Position numbers and translations under genes: made by a program. DNA of 64,000 nucleotides from Arachnia propionica (lineage in GTDB: Bacteria > Actinomycetota > Actinomycetes > Propionibacteriales > Propionibacteriaceae), in the NCBI RefSeq assembly GCF_003859805.1, contig NZ_RQZG01000005.1, positions 122,104-186,103 on the forward strand. Reading direction: 5' to 3'. Below, in pieces: positions 18,137-27,702 of the stretch. How positions within the stretch are numbered: the first letter of the stretch is position 1; every line of letters begins with the position of its first letter. A model generated the notes under the pieces. It was not told the DNA's origin, made no database searches, and saw only the letters and a program-made list of their open reading frames with translations.

Positions 18137-19765
18137 TCAGCCGACGCCCAGGATCTGGCGGACCTGTTCGCGCAGGGTCGTCAGGCGGGTGGCTGCGGCG
18201 AACCGGGCTGCCGAGCCGATCTGGGTGCGGTCCTTCGGCAGGCACACCTCCAGGTAGCACTTCAGCTTCGGTTCGGTTCCGGACGGGCGGACGATCACCC
18301 GGACCGCGTCGCTGACGAGCATGACCGCGTTCGTCGGCGGCAGGTCGGGGGAGCCCTCCGCGAGGTCAAGGAACACCACCGGCACCCCGAGAAGGGTGGC
18401 GGGGGGCGCCTGACGGAGACGATCCACCGCCGCCGAGATGAGGCTGAGGTCCTCGAACCGCAGGGACAGCTGGGCCGTGGCGAACAGGCCCAGTTCGGCC
18501 GCCAGCTCATCGAGCCGATCCGCCAGGGTCAGCCCGCGCGCCTTGAGGGTGGCGGCCAGTTCCAGGACCATGAGGGCGGCGGACAGGCCGTCCTTGTCGG
18601 GGACCCGGTCCGAGTCGCAGCAGTAGCCGATGGCCTCCTCGTAACCGAAGGCCAGATCCGGCACCCTGCCGATCCACTTGAAACCGGTGAGGGTGGTGAC
18701 GTGACGCCGTTCCCGCAGCTGGGCGAGCTTCTCCAGGCCCCGGGAGGACACCACCGAGTTCGCCAGCACCCCGGGGGCGCCGCGGGCGATCATGTGGTCG
18801 CCCAGCAGGAGCCCCAGCTCGTCCCCGGTCAGCATGCGCCATCCGCCGTCGACGACCGCCGCCACGGCGCACCGGTCGGCGTCAGGATCGTTCGCGATGA
18901 CGACATCGGCACCCACCTCGGCGGCGCGTGCCAGTGCCAGGTCGATCGCCCCCGCCTCCTCGGGATTGGGGAAGGCCACCGTCGGAAAGGCCGGATCCGG
19001 CTCCGCCTGCTCCGCAACCTCCGTCGGCGCCGCGAACCCGGCCGCCGCGCTCAGGCGTCGCATCGCGTGGGCGCCCACCCCGTGCATCGCGGTGTGCACC
19101 CACGACAACTTGCGCGGGCTCGTCGAGGGCACCAGCCTCGCCGTCTGGTCGATGTAGGCGTCGAGCAGTTCCTCGCCGAGGACACCGTACTCATCGGAGC
19201 GGGGCAGATCGGCCAGCGAGTCGATGGTGTGGGCGGCGATGCAGGTCGCCATCTCGGAATCCGTCGGCGGGATGATCTGGGAGCCGTCCCCCAGGTACAC
19301 CTTGTAGCCGTTGTCCGCGGCCGGGTTGTGGGAGGCCGTGACGACGATGCCCGCCACGCACCCGTGGTGCCGGATCCCGAACGCCACGACCGGGGTCGGG
19401 GTCGGGGAGCCGGTCAGCAGGACCTCGAACCCCGCCCCGGCGAGGATCGTCGCCGACTCCGTCGCGAAGTCCCGCGACTTGCGCCGGGCGTCGAAACCGA
19501 TGATGACCCGCTGCCCGGCATGACCGTGCTGGTTCAGCCAGTCGCCGATCCCGGCGGCCGCCTGGGCCACCACCACCCGGTTCATCCGGTTCGGGCCGGG
19601 CCCCATCCGCCCCCTCAGCCCGGCGGTGCCGAACTCCAGGGGACCGCGGAAGGCATCGGCCAGTTCTGCCCGGGCACCGTCGTCGAGCAGCTGCTGCAGC
19701 TCGGAGCGGGTGTCGGGGTCGGGGTCGATGGTCAGCCACGCGCGGGCCGCGCCCTCCGCGCTCAC
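18137..19765 (-). CDS. Phospho-sugar mutase (phosphoglucomutase/phosphomannomutase, PmmB-like)
   Basis: 542 residues of the alpha-D-phosphohexomutase superfamily. The phosphoserine loop TASHNP, the metal loop DPDADR, the sugar-specificity loop GYEEAIGY and the phosphate loop RPSGTEPK are all present. It may interconvert hexose or pentose 1- and 5/6-phosphates. Placement directly after deoD, from which it starts in a GTGA overlap, suggests it handles ribose or deoxyribose 1-phosphate released by nucleoside phosphorolysis (phosphopentomutase role); M. tuberculosis has the same deoD-pmmB pair. Substrate assignment is inference. Confidence 0.9.
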   Translation of the reverse strand: MSAEGAARAWLTIDPDPDTRSELQQLLDDGARAELADAFRGPLEFGTAGLRGRMGPGPNRMNRVVVAQAAAGIGDWLNQHGHAGQRVIIGFDARRKSRDFATESATILAGAGFEVLLTGSPTPTPVVAFGIRHHGCVAGIVVTASHNPAADNGYKVYLGDGSQIIPPTDSEMATCIAAHTIDSLADLPRSDEYGVLGEELLDAYIDQTARLVPSTSPRKLSWVHTAMHGVGAHAMRRLSAAAGFAAPTEVAEQAEPDPAFPTVAFPNPEEAGAIDLALARAAEVGADVVIANDPDADRCAVAAVVDGGWRMLTGDELGLLLGDHMIARGAPGVLANSVVSSRGLEKLAQLRERRHVTTLTGFKWIGRVPDLAFGYEEAIGYCCDSDRVPDKDGLSAALMVLELAATLKARGLTLADRLDELAAELGLFATAQLSLRFEDLSLISAAVDRLRQAPPATLLGVPVVFLDLAEGSPDLPPTNAVMLVSDAVRVIVRPSGTEPKLKCYLEVCLPKDRTQIGSAARFAAATRLTTLREQVRQILGVG

Positions 19766-20562
19766 AGCACACCCACGATCCCGGCCAGCAGGCTGGCCAG
19801 TCGGGGACCCGCGTCGCGCCCGGTCTGCAGCACCTCTGTGTGGTCCAGGTCGGCATCGCCCATCCCGGCGGCGGCATTGGTCACCAGCGACAGCCCCAGC
19901 ACCTCCAGGCCCGCTTCCCGGGCCGCGATGGTCTCGAGGGCCGTGGACATGCCCACCAGGTCACCACCCAGGATGCCCGCCATCCTCACCTCCGCGGGGG
20001 TCTCGTACTGCGGTCCTCGGAACTGGACGTAGACCCCCTCCGGCAGCTCGGGGTCGACGGTGTGGGCCAGGTCCCGCAGTCGCCTCGAGTAGGCCTGGGA
20101 CAGATCCACGAAGGTGGCCCCGACCAGTGGGGTGTCGCCGGTGAGGTTGATGTGGTCCTTCAGCAGCACCACGGTGCCCGGCACCCAGGCCGGGTTCAGG
20201 CCACCGCAGCCATTGGTGAGCACCAGCGTCGTGGCCCCCCATGCCGCGGCGGTGCGGACCCCGTGGACGACCGGGGCGACCCCGCGGCCCTCGTAGTAGT
20301 GGGTTCGTCCCGTCAGCACCGCCGCGACCTTCCCGCTGGTGGTGCGGCGCAACAGCAGTTTGCCGCCGTGCCCACTGACGACGGGGCGGCTGAAACCGGG
20401 TACCGCACCCAGCTCGATCTCCCCGATCGCCTCGCCCAGCTGCTCGGCACCGCTGGACCAGCCGGACCCGAGCACCAGGGCGATGTCGATGTGGTCGGTC
20501 TCGAAGCGATCCTTCAGGAAGGCGGCGGCGTCACTGGCGAGTTGCTTGGCGTTGTCTGTCAT
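19762..20562 (-). CDS. deoD: Purine nucleoside phosphorylase (trimeric type)
   Basis: 266 residues, of the trimeric PNP family that splits inosine and guanosine into base plus ribose 1-phosphate. Visible family blocks: phosphate loop LGSGWSSG near residue 31, GRTHYYEG, the purine-pocket sequence GPQYETPAE, VGMSTALE, and the NAAAG loop near the C-terminus with Asn for 6-oxopurines. ATG 20562 lies 6 nt after a TAGGCT box on the same strand and no ribosome site is seen, so a leaderless transcript is likely. Divergent from lpdA, and upstream of the mutase with overlap. Confidence 0.93.
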   Translation of the reverse strand: MTDNAKQLASDAAAFLKDRFETDHIDIALVLGSGWSSGAEQLGEAIGEIELGAVPGFSRPVVSGHGGKLLLRRTTSGKVAAVLTGRTHYYEGRGVAPVVHGVRTAAAWGATTLVLTNGCGGLNPAWVPGTVVLLKDHINLTGDTPLVGATFVDLSQAYSRRLRDLAHTVDPELPEGVYVQFRGPQYETPAEVRMAGILGGDLVGMSTALETIAAREAGLEVLGLSLVTNAAAGMGDADLDHTEVLQTGRDAGPRLASLLAGIVGVL

Positions 20563-20568
20563 GCGTTC

Positions 20569-20672
20569 AGCCTACTGGGGAGACCCCGGATGTGGGTCGC
20601 AACCACGAGGCCGCACCAGCTGCGACGACATGTCGCAACGATGCGCGGCGACGAGACATGGTGTGCCAAGAT
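20569..20672. promoter_or_regulatory. Divergent leaderless promoters of deoD and lpdA
   Basis: Minus strand: TAGGCT at 20574-20569, 6 nt before the deoD ATG. Plus strand: CAAGAT at 20667-20672, 6 nt before the lpdA GTG; its first base departs from the TANNNT pattern. Neither gene has a Shine-Dalgarno sequence. Confidence 0.5.
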
Positions 20673-20678
20673 GAACGC

Positions 20679-22082
20679 GTGGCAAAGGTTGCGATCATCG
20701 GCGGAGGTCCGGGTGGCTACGAGGCCGCCCTCGTGGCAGCACAGCTGGGTGGGGAGGTGACCCTCATCGAACGTGACGGGCTGGGTGGGGCGGCGGTGCT
20801 CACCGACTGCGTGCCCTCCAAGACCCTCATCGCGGCCGCCGAGGTGATGAGCACGATGGAGCGGGCCGGAAACCTGGGGCTGCACTTCCCGGGCAACGAC
20901 GCCACCAATGTCGTCGAGGTGAACCTGGCCGAGCTGAACCATCGGGTGCGCAACCTGGCCACCGCGCAGTCCCGCGACATCGCGGGTCGACTCACCCACG
21001 AGGGGGTCACACTGCTCCGCGGCACGGCCCGTCTCGACGGCCGCACCACCGTCGTCGTGCAGGAGGGGAAGAGCGAGCAACGGCTCGAGGCCGATGTCAT
21101 CCTGGTGGCCACCGGGACCACCCCTCGCGAACTGCCGGATGCTCCCTGTGACGGCCACCGGGTGCTCAACTGGAAACAGCTCTACGACCTCGTCGAACTG
21201 CCGAGCCGTCTCATCGTCGTGGGTTCCGGCGTCACCGGCGCGGAGTTCGCCTCGGCCTACGATGCGCTGGGCGCCGAGGTGGTGCTGGTCAGTTCCCGCG
21301 ACCAGGTGCTACCCGGTGAGGATCCCGATGCCGCTCACGTGCTGCAGCGTGCCTTCACCGACCGCGGCATGGAGGTGATGAGCCGGTCCCGCGCCGTGGC
21401 GGCCCGCACCGAGGGCGACGGCGTCGTGGTGACCCTCGCGGATGGTCGCGAGGTGCACGGTTCACACTGCCTCATGGCGGTGGGTTCCGTGCCGAACACC
21501 CACGGGCTCGGCCTGGGCGAGGTCGGGGTGGAGCTGACCGCGTCGGGCCACGTCGTCGTCGACAAGGTCTCCCGCACCTCGGTGCGCAACATCTACGCCG
21601 CCGGGGACGTCACCGGGGTCTTCGCGCTGGCCTCGGTCGCCGCGATGCAGGGACGCATCGCCATGTACCACTGCCTCGGCGACGCCGTCGCCCCACTGAA
21701 CCTGCGCAACGTCTCGGCCAACGTGTTCACCTCACCCGAGATCGCCACCGTCGGGGTCACGCAGCGGCAGGTGGATGCAGGCTCCGTCCGGGTGGCCTCC
21801 GTGCTGCTGCCCCTGGCCTCCAATCCCCGCGCCAAGATGCAGGGTTTCACCGATGGTTTCGTCAAGCTGTTCTGCCTGCCCACCACGGGCATCATCATCG
21901 GTGGGGTGGTCGTGGCCCCCAACGCCTCGGAGCTGATCCACTCGGTGTCGGTGGCGGTTCGGACCCGGGTCACCGTCGATGAGTTCAGTTCCAGCTTCAC
22001 CGTCTATCCGTCGCTGTCCGGTTCGCTGGCCGAGGCCTCACGTCGTCTCCACACGCACCATGCGGACATGGACAGCTTCTGA
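20679..22082 (+). CDS. lpdA: NAD(P)H quinone reductase of the LpdA (Rv3303c) type
   Basis: 467 residues, flavoprotein disulfide reductase fold with FAD site GGGPGG at 8-13 and NAD(P) site VVGSGVTGAE. The redox-active CxxxxC of lipoamide dehydrogenase is missing: the motif reads GGAAVLTDCVPSK, leaving only Cys44. The C-terminal His-x4-Glu active-site pair is also absent (YPSLSGSLAEA). This is exactly the pattern of mycobacterial LpdA, which reduces quinones and not lipoamide. GTG 20679 gives the natural N-terminus MAKVAIIGGG. In M. tuberculosis the gene also lies by deoD-pmmB. Confidence 0.88.
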   Translation: MAKVAIIGGGPGGYEAALVAAQLGGEVTLIERDGLGGAAVLTDCVPSKTLIAAAEVMSTMERAGNLGLHFPGNDATNVVEVNLAELNHRVRNLATAQSRDIAGRLTHEGVTLLRGTARLDGRTTVVVQEGKSEQRLEADVILVATGTTPRELPDAPCDGHRVLNWKQLYDLVELPSRLIVVGSGVTGAEFASAYDALGAEVVLVSSRDQVLPGEDPDAAHVLQRAFTDRGMEVMSRSRAVAARTEGDGVVVTLADGREVHGSHCLMAVGSVPNTHGLGLGEVGVELTASGHVVVDKVSRTSVRNIYAAGDVTGVFALASVAAMQGRIAMYHCLGDAVAPLNLRNVSANVFTSPEIATVGVTQRQVDAGSVRVASVLLPLASNPRAKMQGFTDGFVKLFCLPTTGIIIGGVVVAPNASELIHSVSVAVRTRVTVDEFSSSFTVYPSLSGSLAEASRRLHTHHADMDSF

Positions 22083-22084
22083 GA

Positions 22085-23833
22085 TCAGCGGCGCAGCCAC
22101 TTCCTGGCCTGGGCGATCCGTTCGGCCACCTGCTCGGTGGTGGCCTGGGCCAGGGGAGGGCCACCACATTCCCGCCGCAGGTCGGCGTGGACGTGGCTGT
22201 GGGGGCGCTGCTCGATGCGGGCCAACTGACTGACCAGGGAGTTGAGCTCCTTGCGCTGGGTGGCGAGCGCCCGGTGGAGCGGCACCTCGGGCTGTGACTT
22301 CGGGTCCTTGCGTTCTCGACGGCGGATCTGGCGGCGCTGCCGCTCGGCCAGCAGCACGCTCACCTGGTCGGGCTCCAGCAGTCCGGGCAGCCCCAGGTAG
22401 TCCAGCTCGTCCTGGCTGGTCGGTTCCGCGTGCATCCCGAAGGCCTGGGAGTCGAACAGCACGTGGTCGAAGGTGGCCTGGGAGTCCAGGGCCTCGAACT
22501 CCCCCAGCAGGTCGTCGGTTGCTCCTTCGCTGCGGTTCGCCGCCTCGATCAGGGCCTCGGTCTCGGCCCACAGGTCCCCCTCCTCGGTCTTGGGACGGCC
22601 CAGCACGTGGTCGCGCTGCCGCTCCAGCGTGGCGGCGTGGGCCAGCAGGATCGGCACGGTCGGCAGGAAGACGGTGGCCACCTCGCCGCGACGGCGGGAA
22701 CGCACGAACCGTCCCACCGCCTGGGCGAAGAACAGTGGGGTGGAGGTGGAGGTGGCGTAGACCCCGACCGCCAGCCGGGGCACGTCCACTCCCTCGGAGA
22801 CCATCCGCACCGCCACCATCCAGCGGTCCTCGGAGGCCGAGAACTCCTCGATCCGCTTCCCCGCCGACGCGTCGTCGGAGAGGATCACCGTCGGTGTGGT
22901 GCCGGTGATCTCGGTGAGCAGTCTGGCGTAGGCGCGGGCGACGGTCTGGTTCGTCGCTATCACCAGGCCTCCGGCGTCGGGCAGGGTGCGGCGCACCTGG
23001 GTCAGCCGTTGGTCGGCGGCCCGCAGCACGGCTGGGATCCACTCCCCGGTGGGGGACAGGGCGGTGCGCCAGGCGTGGGCGGTCAGGTCCTTGGTGAGCA
23101 TCGAGCCGAGGTCGGCGTCCAGCACCTCACCGGAGCGCATCCGCCACCTCATCTGGCCGCCGTAGTTCATGAACACCACGGGGCGCACCACGTGGTCGGC
23201 CAGGGCCTCCTTGTAGCCGTAGGTGTAGTCGGCCCGGGAGGTCTTGACCCCGGAGGCCGACTCCTCGTAGGTGACGAACGGGATGGGGTTGTCATCGGAA
23301 CGGAACGGGGTGCCGGTCAGCGCCAGACGACGGGTCGCCGCGCTGAAGGCCTGCTTGATGCCATCGCCCCAGCTCTTCGCGTCGCCCGCGTGGTGGAGCT
23401 CGTCGAAGATCACCAGGGTCTTCACGTCATGGCACAGGGCCTCGTAGGCGTGGGCCCGGACCGTCACCCCGGCGTAGGTGACCACGGAGCCGTCGAACTG
23501 CTTGGACCGACCCCGCCGGGTGCCCCCGTTGCCTGGGTCGAGGTGGATGCCGACCCGGGCGGCGGCATCCGCCCACTGTGTCTTCAGGTGCTCGGTGGGG
23601 GTCACCACGACGATGCGGCGCACCGTGCGGGTGTGCAGCAGCTGGTGGGCCACCCTGAGCGCGAAGGTGGTCTTGCCGGCCCCCGGTGTGGCCACGCACA
23701 GGAAATCGCGGGGCTGGTCCCGCTCGTAGAGCTCCAGGGCCGCCACCTGCCAGGCGCGCAGGCTCTGCGCAGTCCCCCAGGCGGCGCGCTGCGGGTAGGC
23801 GGGGGACAGGTGTTCGAAGGCGGAGGAGGACAT
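22085..23833 (-). CDS. DEAD/DEAH-type superfamily 2 helicase
   Basis: 582 residues. SF2 core: Walker A TPGAGKTT near 49-56, motif II as DELHH, motif III LTGTPFR, and in the second RecA domain the segment SEGVDVPRLAVGVYA and motif VI QAVGRFVR. The family is the Res-subunit/RAD25-like group of actinobacterial helicases of unknown role. The C-terminal about 150 residues are charged, with a basic cluster (RQRRQIRRRERKD). ATG 23833 removes an 82-residue frame extension that lies antisense to nothing and has no homology. It converges on lpdA with 2 bp between stops. Confidence 0.87.
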   Translation of the reverse strand: MSSSAFEHLSPAYPQRAAWGTAQSLRAWQVAALELYERDQPRDFLCVATPGAGKTTFALRVAHQLLHTRTVRRIVVVTPTEHLKTQWADAAARVGIHLDPGNGGTRRGRSKQFDGSVVTYAGVTVRAHAYEALCHDVKTLVIFDELHHAGDAKSWGDGIKQAFSAATRRLALTGTPFRSDDNPIPFVTYEESASGVKTSRADYTYGYKEALADHVVRPVVFMNYGGQMRWRMRSGEVLDADLGSMLTKDLTAHAWRTALSPTGEWIPAVLRAADQRLTQVRRTLPDAGGLVIATNQTVARAYARLLTEITGTTPTVILSDDASAGKRIEEFSASEDRWMVAVRMVSEGVDVPRLAVGVYATSTSTPLFFAQAVGRFVRSRRRGEVATVFLPTVPILLAHAATLERQRDHVLGRPKTEEGDLWAETEALIEAANRSEGATDDLLGEFEALDSQATFDHVLFDSQAFGMHAEPTSQDELDYLGLPGLLEPDQVSVLLAERQRRQIRRRERKDPKSQPEVPLHRALATQRKELNSLVSQLARIEQRPHSHVHADLRRECGGPPLAQATTEQVAERIAQARKWLRR

Positions 23834-23885
23834 ACGGCCAGCAAGAGTACCCGAGGTCCTGGGCTCCTGGTGGCACCCACGGCGG

Positions 23886-24620
23886 TCAGTCGTCGAGCAG
23901 CCCCATGAACAGGGAGAGACCGCCGAACAGCAGTGCCCCCTTGACCATGCCGTCCACCATCTGGCCGCCGCCCATGTAGGGCTCGTAATAGCCACGGGCG
24001 TAGGCGGCGTGGCCCTGGTCCTGCCAGTAGGGCACCGCCTGGTAGCCCTGCTGCACCATGCGGATGTGCGGGGCGGCACCCGAGGTCACCCGGGCCGCGT
24101 CCAAGGCGCAGGCCGGGACCTCGCGCGCGGTCCCGCCGTCGGGGGTCCACATCACGTTGCGGGTGGACGGGCCGTGCGACGGGTCGAAGAAACAGGGGGG
24201 ACGACGCTCCGGCATCGGCTCACCACGTGCCCCGGACCGCACACAGGCCATGGCGTAGCGTCCCTCCTCCAGGATGTGGGCCACCGCCGTGGCGTCCGAG
24301 GCCAGCTGGGCCATGTTCATGGCCTGCTTGGCGTTCTCGTAGGCATCCAGCGCCTCGGCGTACCTGGCCTGGGCCTCCTTGTCGAGGTCGTACCCGACGA
24401 CGTCCAGGTCCAGCTCCCGCAGTTCGTCACCGAACCGGGTGATGTCGGCGTCCAGGGAGGCCCGGGCAGCATCGGTCATCCGGGGCTCCAGGCCCGGGGC
24501 AGGGTACCCAGTGGCGGCCAGCTGCTGGGGAGCGCCACCCCCGCCGAGCATGCGGTGACCCCGCATCGCGAAGAACACCAACGCGAGCAGGATCATCATG
24601 AAGAAGAAACCGCTGGACAC
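23886..24620 (-). CDS. Conserved actinobacterial membrane-anchored protein, function unknown
   Basis: 244 residues. An N-terminal hydrophobic segment (about 3-20), a helical charged region (50-125), a conserved-looking Cys-containing block CFFDPSHGPS with a later AREVPACA segment that may form a disulfide or metal site, and a Gly-rich hydrophobic C-terminus (GGGQMVDGMVKGALLFGG). GTG 24620 is preceded by AGGAGTGA. I recognise the CFFDPSHGPS pattern from uncharacterised streptomycete proteins but know no function. Lies 53 bp upstream of the helicase and may share its transcript. Confidence 0.72.
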   Translation of the reverse strand: MSSGFFFMMILLALVFFAMRGHRMLGGGGAPQQLAATGYPAPGLEPRMTDAARASLDADITRFGDELRELDLDVVGYDLDKEAQARYAEALDAYENAKQAMNMAQLASDATAVAHILEEGRYAMACVRSGARGEPMPERRPPCFFDPSHGPSTRNVMWTPDGGTAREVPACALDAARVTSGAAPHIRMVQQGYQAVPYWQDQGHAAYARGYYEPYMGGGQMVDGMVKGALLFGGLSLFMGLLDD

Positions 24621-24711
24621 CCGACATCACTCCTGAAAACTCTGTCTGTCCTCGATGATACGCAGCGGGTCCAACCTGTTGCCCGCACGGGGTGACCGCA
24701 GGGGAACAGTC

Positions 24712-25266
24712 CTACTTCTTCCAGCGTTGCACATCCGGGCTGAGCAGGAGGAAGATGGTGGTCCCGGCGAGGCCGGCCCCGATGATGAGCCCCAGCACCA
24801 CACTCGGGTTTGCCAGGGTGTCCGCCGTGATCTCGATGACCAGGCTGAGGATGACCAGGGCGGCCTGGGCGCAGGCAGCCGCCAACAACACACCGTGCCC
24901 CTTGCCCTTGAGGAAGGTGATCCCGCTGACCAGGAGCGCCACTGCCGCGACCAGCGTGCCGTAGCCGTTGATGTTGGTCAGGGCAATCACCAACTCCGGG
25001 TTCTTCAGGTTGACGATCACCTCGCCACTTTGGAGCACCGCCGTCGTGACGATGAGCAGGATTGCCTTGATGAGGCCGAGACTGCCACTGATGATGCCGA
25101 GCACCCCGGCTCCGGTCGCGCCTCCCGGACGTTGCGGTTTCACCGGGGGAGTCATCTGCCAGTGACCCTGGGGTGGGGGGCCGCCGTACTGGGCGTGCCC
25201 GTACGGGACCTGGCCCGGCTGCGGCTGCTGGGCGGGTTGCATGCCAGGGGGGTGATGCTCGTTCAT
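24712..25266 (-). CDS. Membrane protein with Pro/Gln-rich N-terminus
   Basis: 184 residues. Residues 1-48 are rich in Pro, Gln, Gly and His with no charge pattern, typical of disordered cytoplasmic tails in actinobacterial membrane proteins. Four hydrophobic segments follow (about 52-76, 95-115, 122-146, 150-172). No enzyme motif. Preceded by AAAGG on its strand. Function unknown. Confidence 0.72.
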   Translation of the reverse strand: MNEHHPPGMQPAQQPQPGQVPYGHAQYGGPPPQGHWQMTPPVKPQRPGGATGAGVLGIISGSLGLIKAILLIVTTAVLQSGEVIVNLKNPELVIALTNINGYGTLVAAVALLVSGITFLKGKGHGVLLAAACAQAALVILSLVIEITADTLANPSVVLGLIIGAGLAGTTIFLLLSPDVQRWKK

Positions 25267-25396
25267 GAGGGACCTTTCTGCGCTGATGTCACACCTGGTG
25301 CAAGGCTACTTCAGGAACACATCCCTGTGCAGGGGCGGCAACGACCCGGCTCCGGGAACGCCTCGTAGCATGGTCCGGGGAGAAGGAGCACGGCAC

Positions 25397-25840
25397 ATGA
25401 CCATCCGGGTGAGACCGTTTCGGGAGCTGAGCACAGATGAGCTCTACGAGATCGCACAGCTGCGAGAACTCGTCTTCCATCTGGAGCAACGGATCACCGT
25501 GGCCGATCTCGACGACCTCGACCGGGCCCGGGACACCCGGCACTGGTGGGTCGCCGGTCCGGCAGGGATCGTCGCATACGCCCGATCGGTGCGCCTGGCC
25601 ACGCCTGAGCACGGAGCGGTCGCCAGTTTCGGACGGGTCGCGGTGCGGGCCGCCCGTCGGGGAGAAGGGCTGGCCACAGGGCTCGTCACCGCGATCCTCG
25701 AGCAGTTCCGGGACGAACCGGTGGTCATCCACTCACAGCGCGATGTCGTGGGCCTCTACGAACGGTTCGGCTTCCGCGCCGTCGGTGAGGAGTTCCTCGA
25801 GGCAGGCATCCCGCACCGGAGCATGATCCGCCCCGTGTGA
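25397..25840 (+). CDS. GNAT-family N-acetyltransferase (ElaA-like)
   Basis: 147 residues. Acetyl-CoA binding motif RRGEGLATGLV sits at about residues 91-101 and the ElaA-like opening LSTDELYEIAQLRELVF with the VLEQ-type strand at the N-terminus. The acceptor is unknown. ATG 25397 follows AAGGAG; the frame continues upstream without homology. Thirty base pairs separate it from the chromate-transporter family gene. Confidence 0.83.
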   Translation: MTIRVRPFRELSTDELYEIAQLRELVFHLEQRITVADLDDLDRARDTRHWWVAGPAGIVAYARSVRLATPEHGAVASFGRVAVRAARRGEGLATGLVTAILEQFRDEPVVIHSQRDVVGLYERFGFRAVGEEFLEAGIPHRSMIRPV

Positions 25841-25869
25841 GATAGGTTGTCGCTGCGGAAAGGAGCACG

Positions 25870-27180
25870 ATGCGGATCGGCACGGTGGTGCGCTCATCCC
25901 TGACGGTTGGACTCATCGGTTTCGGGGGAGGTGCAGTGCTCATCCCCGTGCTGCACCGGCAGTTCGTGGAACGCGGCCACGTCGTCGACGAGGCCACCTT
26001 CGGCACCCACACCGTCGTGACCAACCTCACCCCCGGGGCCTTCCCCGTCAAGATGGCCGCCCTGGCCGGGGTGGGCACCGGGGTGATGGCGAGCACACTC
26101 GCCGCATTCGCGATGGGACTGCCGGGGGCACTGCTCGCCCTGCTCATCCTCCTGGCCTTCACCTGGCTGGGGGAGGCCGCGATCCGATGGATCGAGTACG
26201 CGGCCTTCGGCGTCTCACTGTTCATCCTCCTGGTCGTGGCCGGTTACGTCATCGGGGTGATCCGCAGGAGCGGACGCGCCAGGACCTTCATCGGGCTCAC
26301 CCTGGTGTGTTTCCTCGCCACTGGCGCAGGACGACTGTTCACACTGATCGCCCGGCTCCTCGGGGCCGAGGTCAGCATCGAGGCACCCCATCTGACGACC
26401 TTCCAGCTCATCGTCGTCGCCCTGGCCGCCATCGGGATCACCGCCTGGCGGGCACGACGTCACGACCCGGAGGCACCCCCGAGACAGCAGACCACGGAAC
26501 CAGGCAGCCTCACCACGGCATCCGTGCTGACGGGGATCAGCCTGGGTTGCCTCGTGGCAGGAGCACTCCTCATCCCCGGCGGCTTGCGGTTCATGGGACT
26601 CGTGGTGGCCTCGACGCTGTCCTCCTTCGGCGGTGGGGCCGCCTACATCGCCGTCGCCGACGGCTTCTTCGTGGTCCCCGGTCTGGTCGATGCCGACGTC
26701 TTCTACCACCAGCTCGTCCCGATCGCGAACGCCCTGCCCGGACCGATCCTGGTCAAGCTCGTCTCCGGCATGGGGTATGCCACCGGCACCGCCGCGGGCG
26801 GGATCGGGACCGGTCTGGCCATGGCCGCACTCGCCTTCGCGGCGGCCATCAGCGCCTGCGCCGCCGTCGCCCTGTTCGTCATGGCGTTCTTCGACCGGAT
26901 CAAGGAGTCCCGGTTCGCCACGGCACTCAGCCTCTGGATTCTGCCCGTGATCTGCGGCCTGCTGTGCACCACCTCCTGCTCCCTGTGGCTCGGTTGCATC
27001 GACACCGCCACCAGCGTCGGGGCACCGACGGCGACGGTGGCCTGGGCCGTTCCCCTCGGTGTGATGCTGCTCCAGGTGGTGCAACGACGCTTCCGGGCCA
27101 ACGATGTCGCCCTGTTGCTGCTGGCCGGAACCACATCCACCCTGCTGCTCGCCCTGCTCGGATCAGGAGCCCCGGCATGA
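25870..27180 (+). CDS. Chromate transporter family (ChrA-like) membrane protein
   Basis: 436 residues with two CHR domains in tandem, each opening with the FGGG element: GFGGGAVLIPVL near residue 18 and SFGGGAAYIAVA near residue 257, each followed by a P-G-(A/P) loop (NLTPGAFPVK and NALPGPILVK). About eleven to twelve hydrophobic segments. CHR proteins export chromate by proton antiport in characterised cases, but many actinobacterial members have untested substrates (sulfate, other oxyanions). ATG 25870 follows AAAGGAGC. The stop overlaps the NUDIX gene as ATGA. Confidence 0.85.
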   Translation: MRIGTVVRSSLTVGLIGFGGGAVLIPVLHRQFVERGHVVDEATFGTHTVVTNLTPGAFPVKMAALAGVGTGVMASTLAAFAMGLPGALLALLILLAFTWLGEAAIRWIEYAAFGVSLFILLVVAGYVIGVIRRSGRARTFIGLTLVCFLATGAGRLFTLIARLLGAEVSIEAPHLTTFQLIVVALAAIGITAWRARRHDPEAPPRQQTTEPGSLTTASVLTGISLGCLVAGALLIPGGLRFMGLVVASTLSSFGGGAAYIAVADGFFVVPGLVDADVFYHQLVPIANALPGPILVKLVSGMGYATGTAAGGIGTGLAMAALAFAAAISACAAVALFVMAFFDRIKESRFATALSLWILPVICGLLCTTSCSLWLGCIDTATSVGAPTATVAWAVPLGVMLLQVVQRRFRANDVALLLLAGTTSTLLLALLGSGAPA

Positions 27181-27569
27181 CCCCGGAGATTCACGTCAGC
27201 GCCGTCATCCTCACCAATGCCGCAGGGCAGGTGCTCATGGTGCGCAAACGCGGCACCCAGCGCCTCCTCAACCCCGGTGGGAAACCGGAACCGGGAGAAA
27301 CACCCGCACAGTGTGCTGCCAGGGAGCTGGACGAGGAACTGGGCCTGCACATCGCCCCGGAGGAACTCACCTGGCTGGGCCGGGTCCGCGCCGAGGCCGC
27401 CAACGAACCCGGCCACGTCGTGGTGGCCGACATCCTCCGCCACCCGGAGCCCCTGACAGAGCTACCCGAGCCCCGCGCCGAGATCGCTGAGGCCCGGTTC
27501 GTCGATCCGCGCATCGTGGAGGCGAACTGGTCCCCGCTGTTCACCCACCGCATCCGGCACCTGTTGTGA
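27177..27569 (+). CDS. NUDIX hydrolase
   Basis: 130 residues. The Nudix box is complete: G x5 E x7 REL x EE x G, reading from GGKPEPGE through RELDEELG (about residues 34-56). Such enzymes cleave nucleoside diphosphate derivatives, including oxidised nucleotides. ATG 27177 overlaps the transporter stop. The substrate is not predictable; sharing an operon with a CHR transporter would suit a housecleaning role under oxidative stress, but that is inference. Confidence 0.88.
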   Translation: MTPEIHVSAVILTNAAGQVLMVRKRGTQRLLNPGGKPEPGETPAQCAARELDEELGLHIAPEELTWLGRVRAEAANEPGHVVVADILRHPEPLTELPEPRAEIAEARFVDPRIVEANWSPLFTHRIRHLL

Positions 27570-27702
27570 AAGGTCTCGGGGTGCCACGACAGCACCGTCG
27601 CAGGGAGACAGCCCGGATGCAGTGACAGCAGGTTGTGCAGGTGGGTGTGCCCAATCAATCAAACCTTCGGGGCAGAGGCATCTGTCCTTCTGCTCATTTC
27701 AC

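Noticed and set aside
22085..24079. Longer helicase start adding 82 residues
   Set aside because: The extension overlaps the preceding membrane-protein gene in another frame and has no homology; ATG 23833 begins the conserved part.
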